A stretch of 64,000 nt of DNA from Paractinoplanes aksuensis (GCF_024137025.1 NZ_JAMYJR010000001.1:124001-188000), one strand, 5' to 3'; positions 25,204-36,647 are shown, counted from the stretch's first letter. Numbers and translations: made by a program. Notes: generated by a model not told the origin, from the sequence alone.

Positions 25204-26677
25204 CCCTGTTCCTCCCGGACGCGGATGCCCTTCTCCAGGCCGCCGGTGTCGTCACCGGAGAGCTGGACCGACTTGATCTCGAGGTAGGCCTCGAAGCCGT
25301 AGACGCCCAGTTCGCGGCCGAAGCCGCTCTGCTTGTAGCCGCCGAACGGGGAGACCAGGTTGGTCTTGGCGCCGTTGACGTCGATGCGGCCGGTGCGCAG
25401 CTGCTTCACGTACGGCAGGGCCGCCTCCTCGTCGGCCGCCCATACCGCGCCGTGCAGGCCGAAGATGGAGTCGTTGGCGATGGCCACGCCCTCGTCGGGG
25501 GTGTCGTAGCCCAGGATCGACATGACCGGGCCGAACACTTCCTCCTGCGCGATGCGGTCACTCGGCTTGACCCCGGCGAACACCGTCGGGCGCACGAACC
25601 AGCCGCGGTCGAGGCCCTCCGGCCGGCCCAGGCCGCCTGCGACCAGCGTGGCATCCGACGAGACAGCGCCGCCGATGTACTCCTGCACGCGGTCCCAGCA
25701 GGCCTTGTTCTGCTGCGGGCCGAGGTCGGTGTCGCTCGACGACGGGTCGCCGCTGCGGTACAGCGCAGCCTGGCTCGCCGCGATCTCGGACGCCTCGGCC
25801 ATCCGGTCGTTCGGCACCAGCATCCGGCTCCAGGCCAGGCAGGCCTGACCCGAGTTGAAGAAGGCCTGGTCGACCGTCGTCCGCACGGCCTTCTCGAAGT
25901 CGGCGTCGGGCAGGATCAGGCTGGCGCTCTTGCCACCCAGCTCGAGGTGCATGCGCTTGACCGTCTCGCTGGCCGCCGCGAACACCTGGCGGCCGGCCCG
26001 GGTCGAGCCGGTCATCGACACCATGTTGACCAGCGGGTGCCGCGAGATGGCCTCGCCTACTACTGGGCCCGTACCGCAAACGATGTTGAATACGCCGTCG
26101 GGCAGGCCGGCCTCTTGGAAGATCTCGGCCAGCATGTACGCGGTAAGGGGCGTGTATTCGCTCGGTTTGAGCACGATCGTGCAACCCGCGGCCAACGCCG
26201 GCGCCAGTTTGGCCATAACCAGCTGGATGGGAAAGTTCCAGGGGCTGATCGCGCCGACCACGCCGACCGCTTCCTTGAGGATCAGCGAGTTGGCGATGTG
26301 GTCGTCCCATGTGAAAGTGCGCAGGATGTCGACGTGCGACTTGAGCACGTTGAGCGGAAAGCCGACCTGCGCGCTGAGCGAAATCTTCTCGGGCGCGCCG
26401 ACCTCGGCCGTGATCGTCTCGGCCAGCGCCTTGCCCTGGCGCTCCATGCCCTCCACGGCGCGGGCCAGAATGGCCGCGCGCTCGGCCGGTGTCGTGGCCG
26501 ACCAGGCCGGGAAGGCGGCGACGGCCACGCGGACGGCCCGGTCGACGTCCTCGGCGGTGCCCGCGGGCACCTGGCCCAGCAACTCCTCGGTGGTCGGGTT
26601 GATCAGGTCGATGACACCGTCGGACGCCGGAGCCACCTGCTTGCCGTCGATCCAGTGGTAGAGCCGCGAATACGTGG

Positions 26678-26681
<4 letters not shown>
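25200..26681 (-). CDS. NAD(P)-dependent aldehyde dehydrogenase
   Basis: 493 aa from the ATG overlapping the transporter ATPase stop. Contains PWNFPIQL, HLELGGKSA (general base Glu) and NSGQACLAWSR (catalytic Cys), all intact. Closest in pattern to betaine/gamma-aminobutyraldehyde-type dehydrogenases. It differs clearly from the second aldehyde dehydrogenase of the operon (20536-22014), so two different aldehydes are probably oxidised. Confidence 0.92.
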
Positions 26682-28260
<1,579 letters not shown>

Positions 28261-28264
<4 letters not shown>

Positions 28265-29271
28265 TTGGCGACCTGGCGCCGGGTGAGCAGGTAGACCGCG
28301 GTCAGCAGCACCAGACCCTGCAGGAACTGGCTGAGCCAGCTCGGGTAGTTGAGCATCGTGACGCCGGTGGTCACGCAGGCCAGGAAGACCGCGCCGAGCA
28401 GCGCCCCGCCCACGTTGAACCGCCAGCCCCGGCCCAGCGAGAGGCTGAGGAAGGCCGCCGCGTACGCCGCCAGCAGCAGAGCCGCGCCCGGGTCGGGGTA
28501 GTACTGCCCGGCCGTCGAGGTCAGCAGCACCCCGGCCACGCCGGCGCAGGCGCCGCTGATCGTGAAGCCGATCAGCTTGGCCCGCCGCACGTTGACCCCG
28601 GCGATCCGGGCCGCGTCGGGGTTGTCGCCGATGGCCGCCGCCTGCCGCCCGAACACCGAGTAGCGCAGGACCGCCCCGATGACCAGCAGCACCAGGCCGA
28701 TGACGATCAGGTTGATCGGCACCCCCAGGAACCGGGCCAGGGTGAGGTCCATGTACTCGTTCGGGATGCCCTCGAACACCGTCTGGTAGGCGATCGCCTG
28801 CATGATGCCCTGGATGATCGAGCCGGTGGCCAGCGTCCCGATGAACGACGGCACCCGCAGATAGCCGACCAGGACCCCGTTGAGCGCGCCGAGCAGCGGG
28901 CCCAGCACCACGCCGTAGAAGACGGCCGACCACACCGTGGCGTTGAACAGCACCAGCGACTGCACGGTGAGCGCGCCGCTGGCCCCGGCGATGCTGGCGA
29001 ACGAGAGGTCGAACTCCCGCATCGCCAGCACCACGCACAGGCCGCCGAGCACGATGAGCAGCGGCGCGTTCTGCTGCAGCAGCGAGCGGCCGTTGTCCAC
29101 GGTCAGGAACGCGCCGGGCCGGGCGATCGTGAAGAACGCGACGGTCAGGACGAACACGCCGGGCAGGATCCACCGCTCCCACGACTGCCCGCTCGAGAGC
29201 CGGGTGCCGGCGAAGCCGCGCGTCTTCGGCGCCGGCCGGGTCTCGGGCCGGGCGTCGCTTTCCACTGTCAT
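28261..29271 (-). CDS. ribose-type ABC transporter permease (RbsC family)
   Basis: 336 aa with eight to ten hydrophobic helices. Family segments include VVLAMREFDLSFASIAGASG (variant of the RbsC IDLSVG region) and RYSVFGRQAAAIGDNPDAARIAGVNV. Its ATG is 29 bases after the binding-protein stop and its end overlaps the ATPase start. Transports the ligand bound by the 29301 product. Confidence 0.92.
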
Positions 29272-29300
29272 CGCTGCTGCTCCTTGTCGATCGGCCGGAC

Positions 29301-30365
29301 TCAGGCCGCGCCGTACTTGGTGGTCCAGCTGTCGAAGAACGGCTTGCTGATGTCGGCCAGCGGGTAGACCGAGGCGCCCTTGGCCGGCGCGTTGGTCTTG
29401 TCGACGATCTGGTAGGTCAGGGCGTGCTCGGCCGGGATCGTGGTCGGGATCGGGGTGTTGTTGACCCAGAGGGCGAGCAAGGCGTCGACGGCCAGGAAGC
29501 CGGCCTTGACGGTGCCGTCCGAGGTGGCCACGATCGCCTGGCCGTTGCGGACCGACTCGAGGGCCGAGCTGATCGCGCCGAAGCTGTAGATCGGCACCTC
29601 GCGGCTGGTCTGCTTGAGCGCCGGGGCGATGGCCTGGGGGCCGATGTCGAGGGCGGCGTAGAAGGCGTCGAGGTCGGGGTTGGCGTTGAGGAAGCTCGAC
29701 GCGGCCTTGGTCTGGCCGTTGAAGATGTCGGCCACCGGGGCGTTGGCCGTCTGCAGCACGTCGAACTTGTACTGGGCCTTTTGCGCGTCGAGAGCGGCCA
29801 TCACCTGGTCGATGCCGTAATAGCCCTGGACCGCGATCGGCGCGATCTTCGCGCCCTCGCCCAGGTCCTGGCCCATCCGCTCGAGCAGGAGCTTGGCCTC
29901 CTCGGCCTGGTCGGGGGCGTACTCGGCGGTGATGTTCTCGTTCGGAGTGCCCTGGTAGCCGACGCTGAGCACCGGGATGCCGGCCGCCTTGGCCTGGCCC
30001 AGCTGGGCGGCGATGAGACCGCTGGCCACGAACACGGTCAGGATCGCGTCGACCTTCTGCGAGATCAGCGACTGCATCGTGCTCTGCATGGCCTGCTGGT
30101 CGCCGTTGGAGTCGGTGACGACGACCTTCCAGCCGAGCGCGTCGGCCGCGGCCTTGATGCCGGCCAGCGTCTCGACCTGGCCCTCGCCGTCGCCCTGGGA
30201 CTGCCAGATGCCGAGGGTCTTGGCCGGCGCCTTGATCTTGTTGGCGGCGACCGGGGCGTCGACCGCGGCCGGGGTGGTGGGCTCGGCGGCCCGGGTGCAG
30301 GCGGTCAGCAGCAGCGGGGCCACCAGCGCGACGGCGACCAGTCGGAGTTTTCGGGTACGGCTCAT
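29301..30365 (-). CDS. ribose-type periplasmic-binding lipoprotein
   Basis: 354 aa, first gene of the leftward catabolic operon. Lipobox LLLTAC (Cys23). Mature part is a type I periplasmic-binding fold: TLGIWQSQGDGEGQVETLAG, then LISQKVDAILTVFVASGLIA and the later DALLALWVNN. The ATG at 30365 is chosen because the signal peptide begins there; a start at 30581 would add 72 unrelated residues. Ligand unknown. RbsB-type proteins bind sugars but also purines, autoinducer-2 and other small polar molecules, so this does not prove a sugar substrate. Confidence 0.88.
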   Translation of the reverse strand: MSRTRKLRLVAVALVAPLLLTACTRAAEPTTPAAVDAPVAANKIKAPAKTLGIWQSQGDGEGQVETLAGIKAAADALGWKVVVTDSNGDQQAMQSTMQSLISQKVDAILTVFVASGLIAAQLGQAKAAGIPVLSVGYQGTPNENITAEYAPDQAEEAKLLLERMGQDLGEGAKIAPIAVQGYYGIDQVMAALDAQKAQYKFDVLQTANAPVADIFNGQTKAASSFLNANPDLDAFYAALDIGPQAIAPALKQTSREVPIYSFGAISSALESVRNGQAIVATSDGTVKAGFLAVDALLALWVNNTPIPTTIPAEHALTYQIVDKTNAPAKGASVYPLADISKPFFDSWTTKYGAA

Positions 30366-30679
30366 GGGTTCTCCCAAGGGGTGAGCAGAAACCGGGAAGG
30401 AAGATCGGGCGGCGTGTGGTGCGACGCCGGGAAATCTCAATTTGTGGGGAGGTGCCTGCCGCAAGGTGAGAACTGCGGTGTGGCACGGACCATAACCATG
30501 CTGCGAGAAGCTGGTCAAGAGGTTGCCGTTACGAGCTCGTGTCGGTCGGTAACGGATGCGTATCGCCAGCTCGAGGCCCACTTTCCGCGGATCCGGCCGA
30601 TTGACGGCCGCGCCGAGCCGTGCCTATGGTTTCTCGCATCTGAAGATATTTATTCTCATCTCACGAGAATTGGTGAGGC
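30366..30679. promoter_or_regulatory. divergent promoter region of the catabolic island with two dyads
   Basis: 314 bases between the outward-facing operons. CCGTTAC (30526-30532) pairs with GTAACGG (30549-30555) around a 16-base spacer. ATTCTC (30652-30657) pairs with GAGAAT (30665-30670) around 7 bases, in an AT-rich stretch immediately before the monooxygenase ATG (30680), whose ribosome site is GGTGAGG. Either could be the IclR operator. No gene is seen in this interval. Confidence 0.45.
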
Positions 30680-31894
30680 ATGAGTTCTCTTTCCGATCTT
30701 CCGTCCTCAGCCGGCCCGGACACCGTGGTCGTGCTCGGCCTGGGCCCGGTCGGCTCGGTGGCCGCGTTGGCCCTGGCCGTACGCGGGATTCCCGTCATCG
30801 CCGTGGAGAGCGACCACGACCAGTACGCGAACCCGCTGGAGTCGCGGGCCTCGACGTTCCACCCGCCGACCCTCGAGATGCTCGACGACCTCGGCGTCAC
30901 TGACGAGCTGCTCGGCACCGGCCTGCGTGCCCCGACCTACCAGCACCGGGACCGGCGCGACGGGGTGGTCGCCGCCTTCGACCTCGCCCTGCTGGCCGGG
31001 GACACGCGCTACCCGTTCCGGTTGCAGAGCGAGCAGAGCAACCTCGTGCGGATAGTCCGCCGCAAACTGCGCGAGTTCCCCCACGTACGCGTGATCAGCG
31101 GGGCCGAGGTGCGGGCCGTCCGCCAGGACGCGTCCGGGGTCGAGCTGACCCTGCCCACCGGCCCGCTGACCGCGCAGTGGGTGATCGCGGCCGACGGCAG
31201 CAACAGCATCGCCCGCCGCGACCTCGACATCGGCTTCGACGGCATCACGTACCCCGAGCGCTTCCTGGTCGCCTCGACCACGACCGACCTGGCCGAGCTG
31301 CTCGACGACCTGGCCTATGTCAACTACGTGTCCGACCCGGACGAGTGGCTCGTGCTGCTGCGCACCCCGCGGCATTGGCGGGTGCTGTTCCCGATCGAGG
31401 ACGGCGCCGACCTCGACCGCGTGCAGGACCCGGCCGAGATCGCCCGGCGCCTGCAGGGCGTGGCCGCGTACGGGCCCGGGTACGACGTCACCCACACCAC
31501 GCTCTACAACGTGCACCAGCGGGTGGCCGCGACGTTCCGCGAGCGCCGGGTGCTGCTGGTCGGCGACGCCGCGCACATCAACAACCCGCTCGGCGGCATG
31601 GGCATGAACAGCGGCATCCACGACGCCCTGGCCGCCGCGCAGGCCGTGCACGCCACGTTGGGCGGCGCGTCCGGCGCCCTCGACGAGTTCGCCGAGACGC
31701 GGCGGACGGTCGCCCTGGAGTACGTGCAGAAGGCCACCCATCGCAACTGGCAGACCATGCAGGAGCGCGACCCGGACGTCCGGGCCGAGAACCACCAGCG
31801 CCTGCGGGCCATCGCGGCCGACCCCGTCCGGGCCCGCGAATACCTGCTGGAGGCGGCCATGCTCGCCCCGGCTCGCCCGGTGCCCGCGCAATGA
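30680..31894 (+). CDS. FAD-dependent aromatic-type monooxygenase (group A flavoprotein)
   Basis: 404 aa single-chain hydroxylase of the PHBH/UbiH family. FAD-binding fingerprints: GLGPVG (residues 20-25), the DG motif in IAADGSNSIARR (about 170-181), and the GD motif in LLVGDAAHINNPLGGMGMNS (about 290-309). Such enzymes insert oxygen into activated rings using NAD(P)H, and some (MHPC oxygenase of vitamin B6 catabolism) also open the ring. It begins the rightward catabolic operon, ahead of an amidohydrolase, consistent with attack on a nitrogen-containing ring. Substrate unproven. Confidence 0.9.
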   Translation: MSSLSDLPSSAGPDTVVVLGLGPVGSVAALALAVRGIPVIAVESDHDQYANPLESRASTFHPPTLEMLDDLGVTDELLGTGLRAPTYQHRDRRDGVVAAFDLALLAGDTRYPFRLQSEQSNLVRIVRRKLREFPHVRVISGAEVRAVRQDASGVELTLPTGPLTAQWVIAADGSNSIARRDLDIGFDGITYPERFLVASTTTDLAELLDDLAYVNYVSDPDEWLVLLRTPRHWRVLFPIEDGADLDRVQDPAEIARRLQGVAAYGPGYDVTHTTLYNVHQRVAATFRERRVLLVGDAAHINNPLGGMGMNSGIHDALAAAQAVHATLGGASGALDEFAETRRTVALEYVQKATHRNWQTMQERDPDVRAENHQRLRAIAADPVRAREYLLEAAMLAPARPVPAQ

Positions 31895-32514
31895 CCACCG
31901 CGGACGAGGCCTACGAGCGCGGGTCGTTCGGCGGCGCCCAGCGGGTGGGGGAGCGGCCCGCCCTGATCGTGGTCGACCTCAACCTGGGCTTCACCGACCC
32001 GGCGTCGCCCCTGTCGTGCGCGACCGATCCGGCGGTGCAGGCGGTGACCGAGTTGCTGGACGCCGCTCGGACGGCCGGACGGCCAGTGGTCTTCACGACT
32101 ATCGCGTACGACGAAGCGGGGGAGCGGACCGCGCACGCGTTCATCGCCAAGTCGCCCAATCTGTTGCTGCTGCGGCCCGGCTCGCGCTTCACCGAGATCG
32201 ACCCCCGCATCGCGCCGCGACCCGGCGAGGCCGTGCTGAGCAAGCTGTTCGCGTCGGCCTTCGCCGGCACCTCGCTGGCCGCGCTGCTGACCGCCGAGCG
32301 CTGCGACAGCGTCGTCATCACCGGCGCTTCCACTTCGGGCTGCGTGCGGGCGACCGCTGTCGACGCCCTGCAACACGGCTACAGCGTGGTCGTGGCCCGC
32401 GACGGCGTGGCCGACCGGGCCGCCGATGCCCACGAGGCCTCCCTGCGTGACCTGCAGGCCAAGTACGCCGACGTGGTCGACCAGGCCACCGCCCTGTCCC
32501 TGCTCGGTAAGTGA
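31891..32514 (+). CDS. isochorismatase-fold amidohydrolase (maleamate amidase/N-carbamoylsarcosine amidase-like)
   Basis: 207 aa starting at the ATG overlapping the monooxygenase stop. The cysteine-hydrolase triad is visible: Asp29 (VVDLN), Lys118 (VLSKLF), Cys151 (TSGCVRAT). The N-terminal YERGSFGGAQRVGERPALIV and overall length resemble maleamate amidohydrolase (NicF) and N-carbamoylsarcosine amidase rather than nicotinamidase. Expected to split an amide to acid plus ammonia, here most likely the linear product of ring opening. Confidence 0.85.
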   Translation: MTTADEAYERGSFGGAQRVGERPALIVVDLNLGFTDPASPLSCATDPAVQAVTELLDAARTAGRPVVFTTIAYDEAGERTAHAFIAKSPNLLLLRPGSRFTEIDPRIAPRPGEAVLSKLFASAFAGTSLAALLTAERCDSVVITGASTSGCVRATAVDALQHGYSVVVARDGVADRAADAHEASLRDLQAKYADVVDQATALSLLGK

Positions 32515-32525
32515 GGAGAAGCCCG

Positions 32526-33605
32526 ATGGTGCAAGCGGCCGTGCTGTCCGCGATCGGTGGCCCGCTGGTGGTCGAGGAGCTGACCCTGTCGGCGCCGGGC
32601 CGCGGTGAGGTCCGGCTCGACATCGCGTACGCCGGGGTCTGTCATTCCGACCTGTCGGTCATCGACGGTGTCCGGCCCCGGCCGGTCCCCATGGCGCTGG
32701 GTCACGAGGCCAGCGGTGTGGTGGCCGAGATCGGACCCGGCGTCACCGACCTGAGCCCGGGCGACCACGTGGTGGCCACGTTCGTCCCGGCCTGCGGCGC
32801 CTGCCCGTCCTGTGTGGCCGGTCGGCCCGCGCTCTGTGAGCCGGGTGCCGTCGCGAACACCGCGGGCACCCTGCTGCGCGGCAGCCGCCCCTTCCGCCGG
32901 GCCGGTGAAGAGGTGCACCAGCATCTCGGAGTGTCGGCGTTCGCGCGGCAGACCGTGGTGTCGCGCGAGTCGCTGGTGAAGGTGGACAAGGATCTGCCGC
33001 TGGACGTGGCCGTGCTGTTCGGCTGTGGCGTGCTCACCGGCGCGGGGGCGGTGCTGAACGCGGCCCGAGTGCAGCCGGGCACGTCGGTGGCGGTGCTCGG
33101 GCTGGGTGGGGTCGGACTGAGCGCCCTGCTGGCCGCGGTGGCCTCGGGGGCGTACCCGATCCTGGCCGTCGACGTGCGCGAGGACAAGCTGGCGCTGGCC
33201 CGCGAGCTGGGCGCCCATCAGACGCTCCTGGCCGGTTCGGCGTGGGTGGATCGGTACGGGACCGTCATCGAGAGCGTCGGCAGCGAGAAGGTACTCGCGG
33301 AGGCGTACGCCATGACCGCGCGGGGCGGGACGACCGTGACGGTCGGCCTGCCGCACCCCGACCGGCACCTCAGCATTCCGGCCGTCTCCCTGGTGGCCGA
33401 GGAACGTACGCTCCGCGGTTCTTATCTCGGCTCGGCCGTGCCCGCCCGCGACATCCCGCGGCTGATCGGCCTGTACCGGGCCGGCCTGCTCCCGGTCGAC
33501 AAACTCGTCTCCCGCCGGTATCCGCTCGACGAAGTCAACGACGCGTTCGACGCCCTGCGGGCCGGTGAAGTGGCCCGTGCCCTGATCTGCATGGAGGACA
33601 AGTGA
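32526..33605 (+). CDS. zinc-dependent alcohol dehydrogenase (MDR family)
   Basis: 359 aa; ATG with GAGGAGAA upstream. Catalytic-zinc segments GVCHSDL and GHEASG, complete structural-zinc loop CGACPSCVAGRPALC, and cofactor motif VLGLGGVG (about 200). Layout fits the class III/Zn-alcohol dehydrogenase branch (long-chain or aromatic alcohols). The island thus has two zinc dehydrogenases, one per operon. Confidence 0.92.
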   Translation: MVQAAVLSAIGGPLVVEELTLSAPGRGEVRLDIAYAGVCHSDLSVIDGVRPRPVPMALGHEASGVVAEIGPGVTDLSPGDHVVATFVPACGACPSCVAGRPALCEPGAVANTAGTLLRGSRPFRRAGEEVHQHLGVSAFARQTVVSRESLVKVDKDLPLDVAVLFGCGVLTGAGAVLNAARVQPGTSVAVLGLGGVGLSALLAAVASGAYPILAVDVREDKLALARELGAHQTLLAGSAWVDRYGTVIESVGSEKVLAEAYAMTARGGTTVTVGLPHPDRHLSIPAVSLVAEERTLRGSYLGSAVPARDIPRLIGLYRAGLLPVDKLVSRRYPLDEVNDAFDALRAGEVARALICMEDK

Positions 33606-34453
33606 CCCTCGATCTGTTCACCCGCCCCGGCATCGACGTGGTGGCCGGGGCCGGCAGCCCGCTCGAGGCCCGGCTGATCGAGAAGGCCGGCTTCGAGGCG
33701 ATCTACGTCAGCGGGTACGCGGTGGCCGCTGCTATGCACGGCCGGCCCGACATCGGCATCTACGACGCGGCCGAGAACGTGGCCGCCCTGGCCGCCATCC
33801 GCGCGGTGACCGACCTACCGCTGATCGTCGATGCCGACACCGGCTACGGCGATGTCGTGAACATCCGGGACACCGTACGCCGGCTCGAACTGGCCGGGGC
33901 GGCCGCGATCCAGATCGAGGACCAGCAGTGGCCCAAGAAGTGCGGTCACATGGCGGGCAAACGGGTGGTCGAGGCCGACGAGGCCGTACGCCGGATCGCC
34001 GCCGCCGTGGCCGGCCGGCGTGACCCCGGCACGGCCGTCATCGCCCGCACCGATGCTCGGGCCCCGCTCGGCCTGGACGAGGCGCTGCGGCGGGTCGCCC
34101 TGTTCCGTGAGGCCGGGGCCGATGTGTGCTTCGTGGACGCGCCCCAGAGCGAGGACGAGCTGCGGATCATCGGCGAGCTGGCCGCGGGCGGTCCGCTGAT
34201 GGTGAACATGTCGGAGACCGGGCTGACGCCGTTGCTGCCCGCGGCGAGGCTGGGCGAGCTGGGCTACAGCGTCGTCATCTTCCCCACGTCGGCCATCCGG
34301 GCCGGGGCCGCGGCTGCGCTCGCGCTGCTGCGGGGACTGCGCGAGAAGGGCGACACCGCCTGGGCCCTGCCCGCGATGATGTCGCTCGAGGAGCTGAACG
34401 GCGTCGTCGGGCTCGGTGAGCTGGCCGCCTTCGAGGACAAGGTGCTCGGATGA
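33602..34453 (+). CDS. isocitrate lyase/PEP mutase family C-C lyase (alkylmalate or methylisocitrate lyase-like)
   Basis: 283 aa from a GTG overlapping the preceding stop. Catalytic signature KKCGH (112-116) with the Cys needed for lyase activity, the Mg-binding VDADTGYG (76-83) and IQIEDQ. The size matches methylisocitrate lyase, 2,3-dimethylmalate lyase and oxaloacetate decarboxylase-type members, not full-length isocitrate lyase. The reaction is retro-Claisen cleavage of a malate-like diacid, usually giving pyruvate or another 2-oxoacid plus a short acid. The next two genes encode a hydratase that could make its substrate. Confidence 0.9.
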   Translation: MTLDLFTRPGIDVVAGAGSPLEARLIEKAGFEAIYVSGYAVAAAMHGRPDIGIYDAAENVAALAAIRAVTDLPLIVDADTGYGDVVNIRDTVRRLELAGAAAIQIEDQQWPKKCGHMAGKRVVEADEAVRRIAAAVAGRRDPGTAVIARTDARAPLGLDEALRRVALFREAGADVCFVDAPQSEDELRIIGELAAGGPLMVNMSETGLTPLLPAARLGELGYSVVIFPTSAIRAGAAAALALLRGLREKGDTAWALPAMMSLEELNGVVGLGELAAFEDKVLG

Positions 34454-35724
34454 CCGGGCAGACGCTCACGGCCAAGGTGCTGCGGGCGCACGGCGTCGAG
34501 GATGTCACCCCGGGCTCGTACGGGCTGCTCGATGTTGATCTTTTGATGTTGAACGACGTGTCGGGGGCGGTCGCGCTCAAGGAGTTCGCGCGGATGGGCG
34601 CCGCGCGGGTGTTCGACCCGGCGAAGGTGGCCTGCGTGGCCGACCACTTCTGGCCGGCCAAGGACATCCGCAGCGCCCACCAGGTGCGGCTGCTGCGCGA
34701 ATTCGCCGACGCGCAGGGGATCGAGGACTACTGGGAGACCGGGGCCACTGTGGACTCCGGGATCGAGCACGCGCTGCTGGCCGAGCAGGGGCGGGTGTTG
34801 CCGGGGCGGGTGGTGGTCGGCGGCGATTCGCACACGTGCACGGCCGGGGCGCTCGGTGCTTTCGGTACGGGTGTCGGATCGACCGACGTGGCGGCCGTGC
34901 TCGCGCTCGGGCAGCTGTGGATCCGCGTCCCCGAGGCGCACCGCGTCACCTTCGTGGGCACGCCCGGGAAATATGTGATGGGCAAGGATCTGGCGCTGGC
35001 GTTGCTGCGGCACGGCGGGGTGAGCGGCTCGACGTACGCCTCGGTCGAATACGCGGGCGAGGCGCTGGCCCGCACGTCGGTCGACGACCGGATGGCGTTG
35101 TGCAACATGGCCGTCGAGGCCGGCGCCAAGACCGGCATGGTGGCGGCCGACGACGTGACGCTCGACTGGCTGCAACCCCGGCTCGGACACCGGCCGGACG
35201 CGGTGCGGGCCGACCCCGATGCGGCGTACGACCGGGAAGTGACCATCGATGTGGCCGACATGCCGCCGCTGATCGCCGCCCCGTGGAGCCCCGGGAACGT
35301 GCGCACGGTCGACGAGGTCGGCCCGGGCGTGCGGGTGCATCAGGTGTACGTGGGCAACTGCGCCAACGGCACGATCAGCGACCTGCGCGCGCTGGCCACG
35401 GTGATGCGCGGGCGCCAGGTGGCCAAGGGGACCCGGCTCGTGGTGGTGCCGGCCACCCAGCGTACGTATCGCCAGGCTCTGGCCGAGGGCGTCGTGGCCA
35501 CGCTGCTCGACGCGGGGGCGATGCTCTCGCCACCCACGTGCGGCGCGTGTTTCGGCGGGCACACCGGCATTCTCGACGACGGGGAGGTCGCCGTGGCCAC
35601 CACCAACCGCAACTTCGTCGGGCGCATGGGCCACCCCGGCTCCAGCGTCTATCTGGCCAACGCGTGGGTGGCCGGCGCGGCCGCGGTCACCGGCGAGCTG
35701 ACCGACCCGGCGGTGCTGGCGTGA
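34450..35724 (+). CDS. aconitase-family hydratase, large subunit (LeuC/HacA/DmdA-like)
   Basis: 424 aa, the length of the compact LeuC2/homoaconitase type. The three [4Fe-4S] ligands are present: Cys304 (VGNCANG), Cys364 and Cys367 (PTCGACFGGH). Other landmarks are GGDSHTCTAGALGAFGTGVG and NRNFVGRMG. Family members dehydrate or hydrate isopropylmalate, homocitrate, maleate, citraconate or dimethylmaleate. A position after a lyase and an amidase, and away from any leucine gene, argues for an alkylmaleate/maleate hydratase rather than LeuC proper. Confidence 0.88.
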   Translation: MTGQTLTAKVLRAHGVEDVTPGSYGLLDVDLLMLNDVSGAVALKEFARMGAARVFDPAKVACVADHFWPAKDIRSAHQVRLLREFADAQGIEDYWETGATVDSGIEHALLAEQGRVLPGRVVVGGDSHTCTAGALGAFGTGVGSTDVAAVLALGQLWIRVPEAHRVTFVGTPGKYVMGKDLALALLRHGGVSGSTYASVEYAGEALARTSVDDRMALCNMAVEAGAKTGMVAADDVTLDWLQPRLGHRPDAVRADPDAAYDREVTIDVADMPPLIAAPWSPGNVRTVDEVGPGVRVHQVYVGNCANGTISDLRALATVMRGRQVAKGTRLVVVPATQRTYRQALAEGVVATLLDAGAMLSPPTCGACFGGHTGILDDGEVAVATTNRNFVGRMGHPGSSVYLANAWVAGAAAVTGELTDPAVLA

Positions 35725-35729
35725 GGGCG

Positions 35730-36209
35730 ATGACCGGCGGCGTGGTCCGCATCGGCGACAACGTCGACACCGACATGATGGTGCCCGGCGCCTACCTCAA
35801 CGTGACCGATCCCGAGCTGCTGGCGCCGCACCTGCTCGAGGCGTACGACCCGGCGGTGACCGCGCGGATCGTCCCCGGCACGATCCTGGTGGCCGGCAGC
35901 AACCTGGGGATGGGCTCGTCGCGTGAGCACGCCCAGCTCGCCCTGCGCGGCCGGGGCGTCCAGGCCGTCATCGCCGAGAGCTTCGCCCGCATCTTCTTCC
36001 GCAACTGCGTCAACCTCGGGCTGCCGGTCATCGAGCACCCTTCGGCGGCCCGGGCCCTGCGCGACGGCGCCCCCGTAACGGTCGACCTGGCCGCGGGCCG
36101 GATGTCGAGCGAGGGCGCCGAATGGGCGATCCCGCCCGCGCCGCCGTTCATCGCCGAGCTGGTCGCGGCGGGCGGGCTGGTGCCCTGGGTACGTAACCGG
36201 CTGTCATAG
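35730..36209 (+). CDS. aconitase-family hydratase, small (swivel) subunit (LeuD/DmdB-like)
   Basis: 159 aa. Starts with the LeuD2-type signature GDNVDTDMMVPGAYL and contains GSNLGMGSSREHAQLAL, the substrate-binding SSRE loop, then SFARIFFRNCVNLGLPV. I use the ATG at 35730; a GTG at 35721 that overlaps the large-subunit stop, as elsewhere in this operon, would add three residues. Forms a heterodimer with the preceding gene product. Confidence 0.88.
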   Translation: MTGGVVRIGDNVDTDMMVPGAYLNVTDPELLAPHLLEAYDPAVTARIVPGTILVAGSNLGMGSSREHAQLALRGRGVQAVIAESFARIFFRNCVNLGLPVIEHPSAARALRDGAPVTVDLAAGRMSSEGAEWAIPPAPPFIAELVAAGGLVPWVRNRLS

Positions 36210-36253
36210 AACTGTCATGCGTAGATCGCGCGACCCCTGGAAAAGGTCAGACC

Positions 36254-36526
36254 ATGACTGTCACGGGAATCATCACCGCCATCGTCGTCGGCCTCATCGT
36301 GGGGGCGCTGGGCCGGCTCGTCGTGCCGGGCCGCCAGAACATCGCGCTGTGGCTGACCATGCTCATCGGCGTCGTGGCCGCGCTGCTGGGCACGGCCCTG
36401 TCCCGCGCGGCCGGGATCGGCACCTCCGGCTTCAGTCTGCTCGAGCTGGTCATCCAGGTGGCGCTGGCCGCGGTGGGGGTCGCGCTCGTGGCCGGGACCA
36501 TGGGGCGCCGGCGCGCGGTGCGCTGA
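36254..36526 (+). CDS. GlsB/YeaQ/YmgE-family small membrane protein
   Basis: 90 aa with three hydrophobic helices and the family pattern GLIVGALGRLVVPGRQ near the start and VALVAGTMGRRRA at the end. Family members are stress-induced inner-membrane proteins of unclear mechanism. The gene stands 44 bases after the catabolic operon and before a strong terminator, so it may be partly co-transcribed. Confidence 0.85.
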   Translation: MTVTGIITAIVVGLIVGALGRLVVPGRQNIALWLTMLIGVVAALLGTALSRAAGIGTSGFSLLELVIQVALAAVGVALVAGTMGRRRAVR

Positions 36527-36609
36527 CCCGTCATCAGATCGTCACGGATCCGGGGAAGGGCCGCCATACGCGGCCACGATCATTCAGCACGGGAGATATG
36601 CCGCACCGA

Positions 36610-36647
36610 CGGGCGGCGTTCGCGGGGAGCGCCGCGAACGCCGCCCG
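36610..36647 (+). terminator. strong intrinsic-type terminator
   Basis: A perfect 16-bp inverted repeat (CGGGCGGCGTTCGCGG and its complement) with a 6-base loop, followed by TTCCGTG. Ends the rightward transcript of the catabolic operon and the GlsB-type gene. Confidence 0.75.

Noticed and set aside
34450..36209. Aconitase-type pair as leuCD of leucine biosynthesis
   Set aside because: No leuA, leuB or ilv genes nearby, LeuC2/homoaconitase-type length and motifs, and tight coupling to a lyase, an amidase and a monooxygenase favour a catabolic hydratase.
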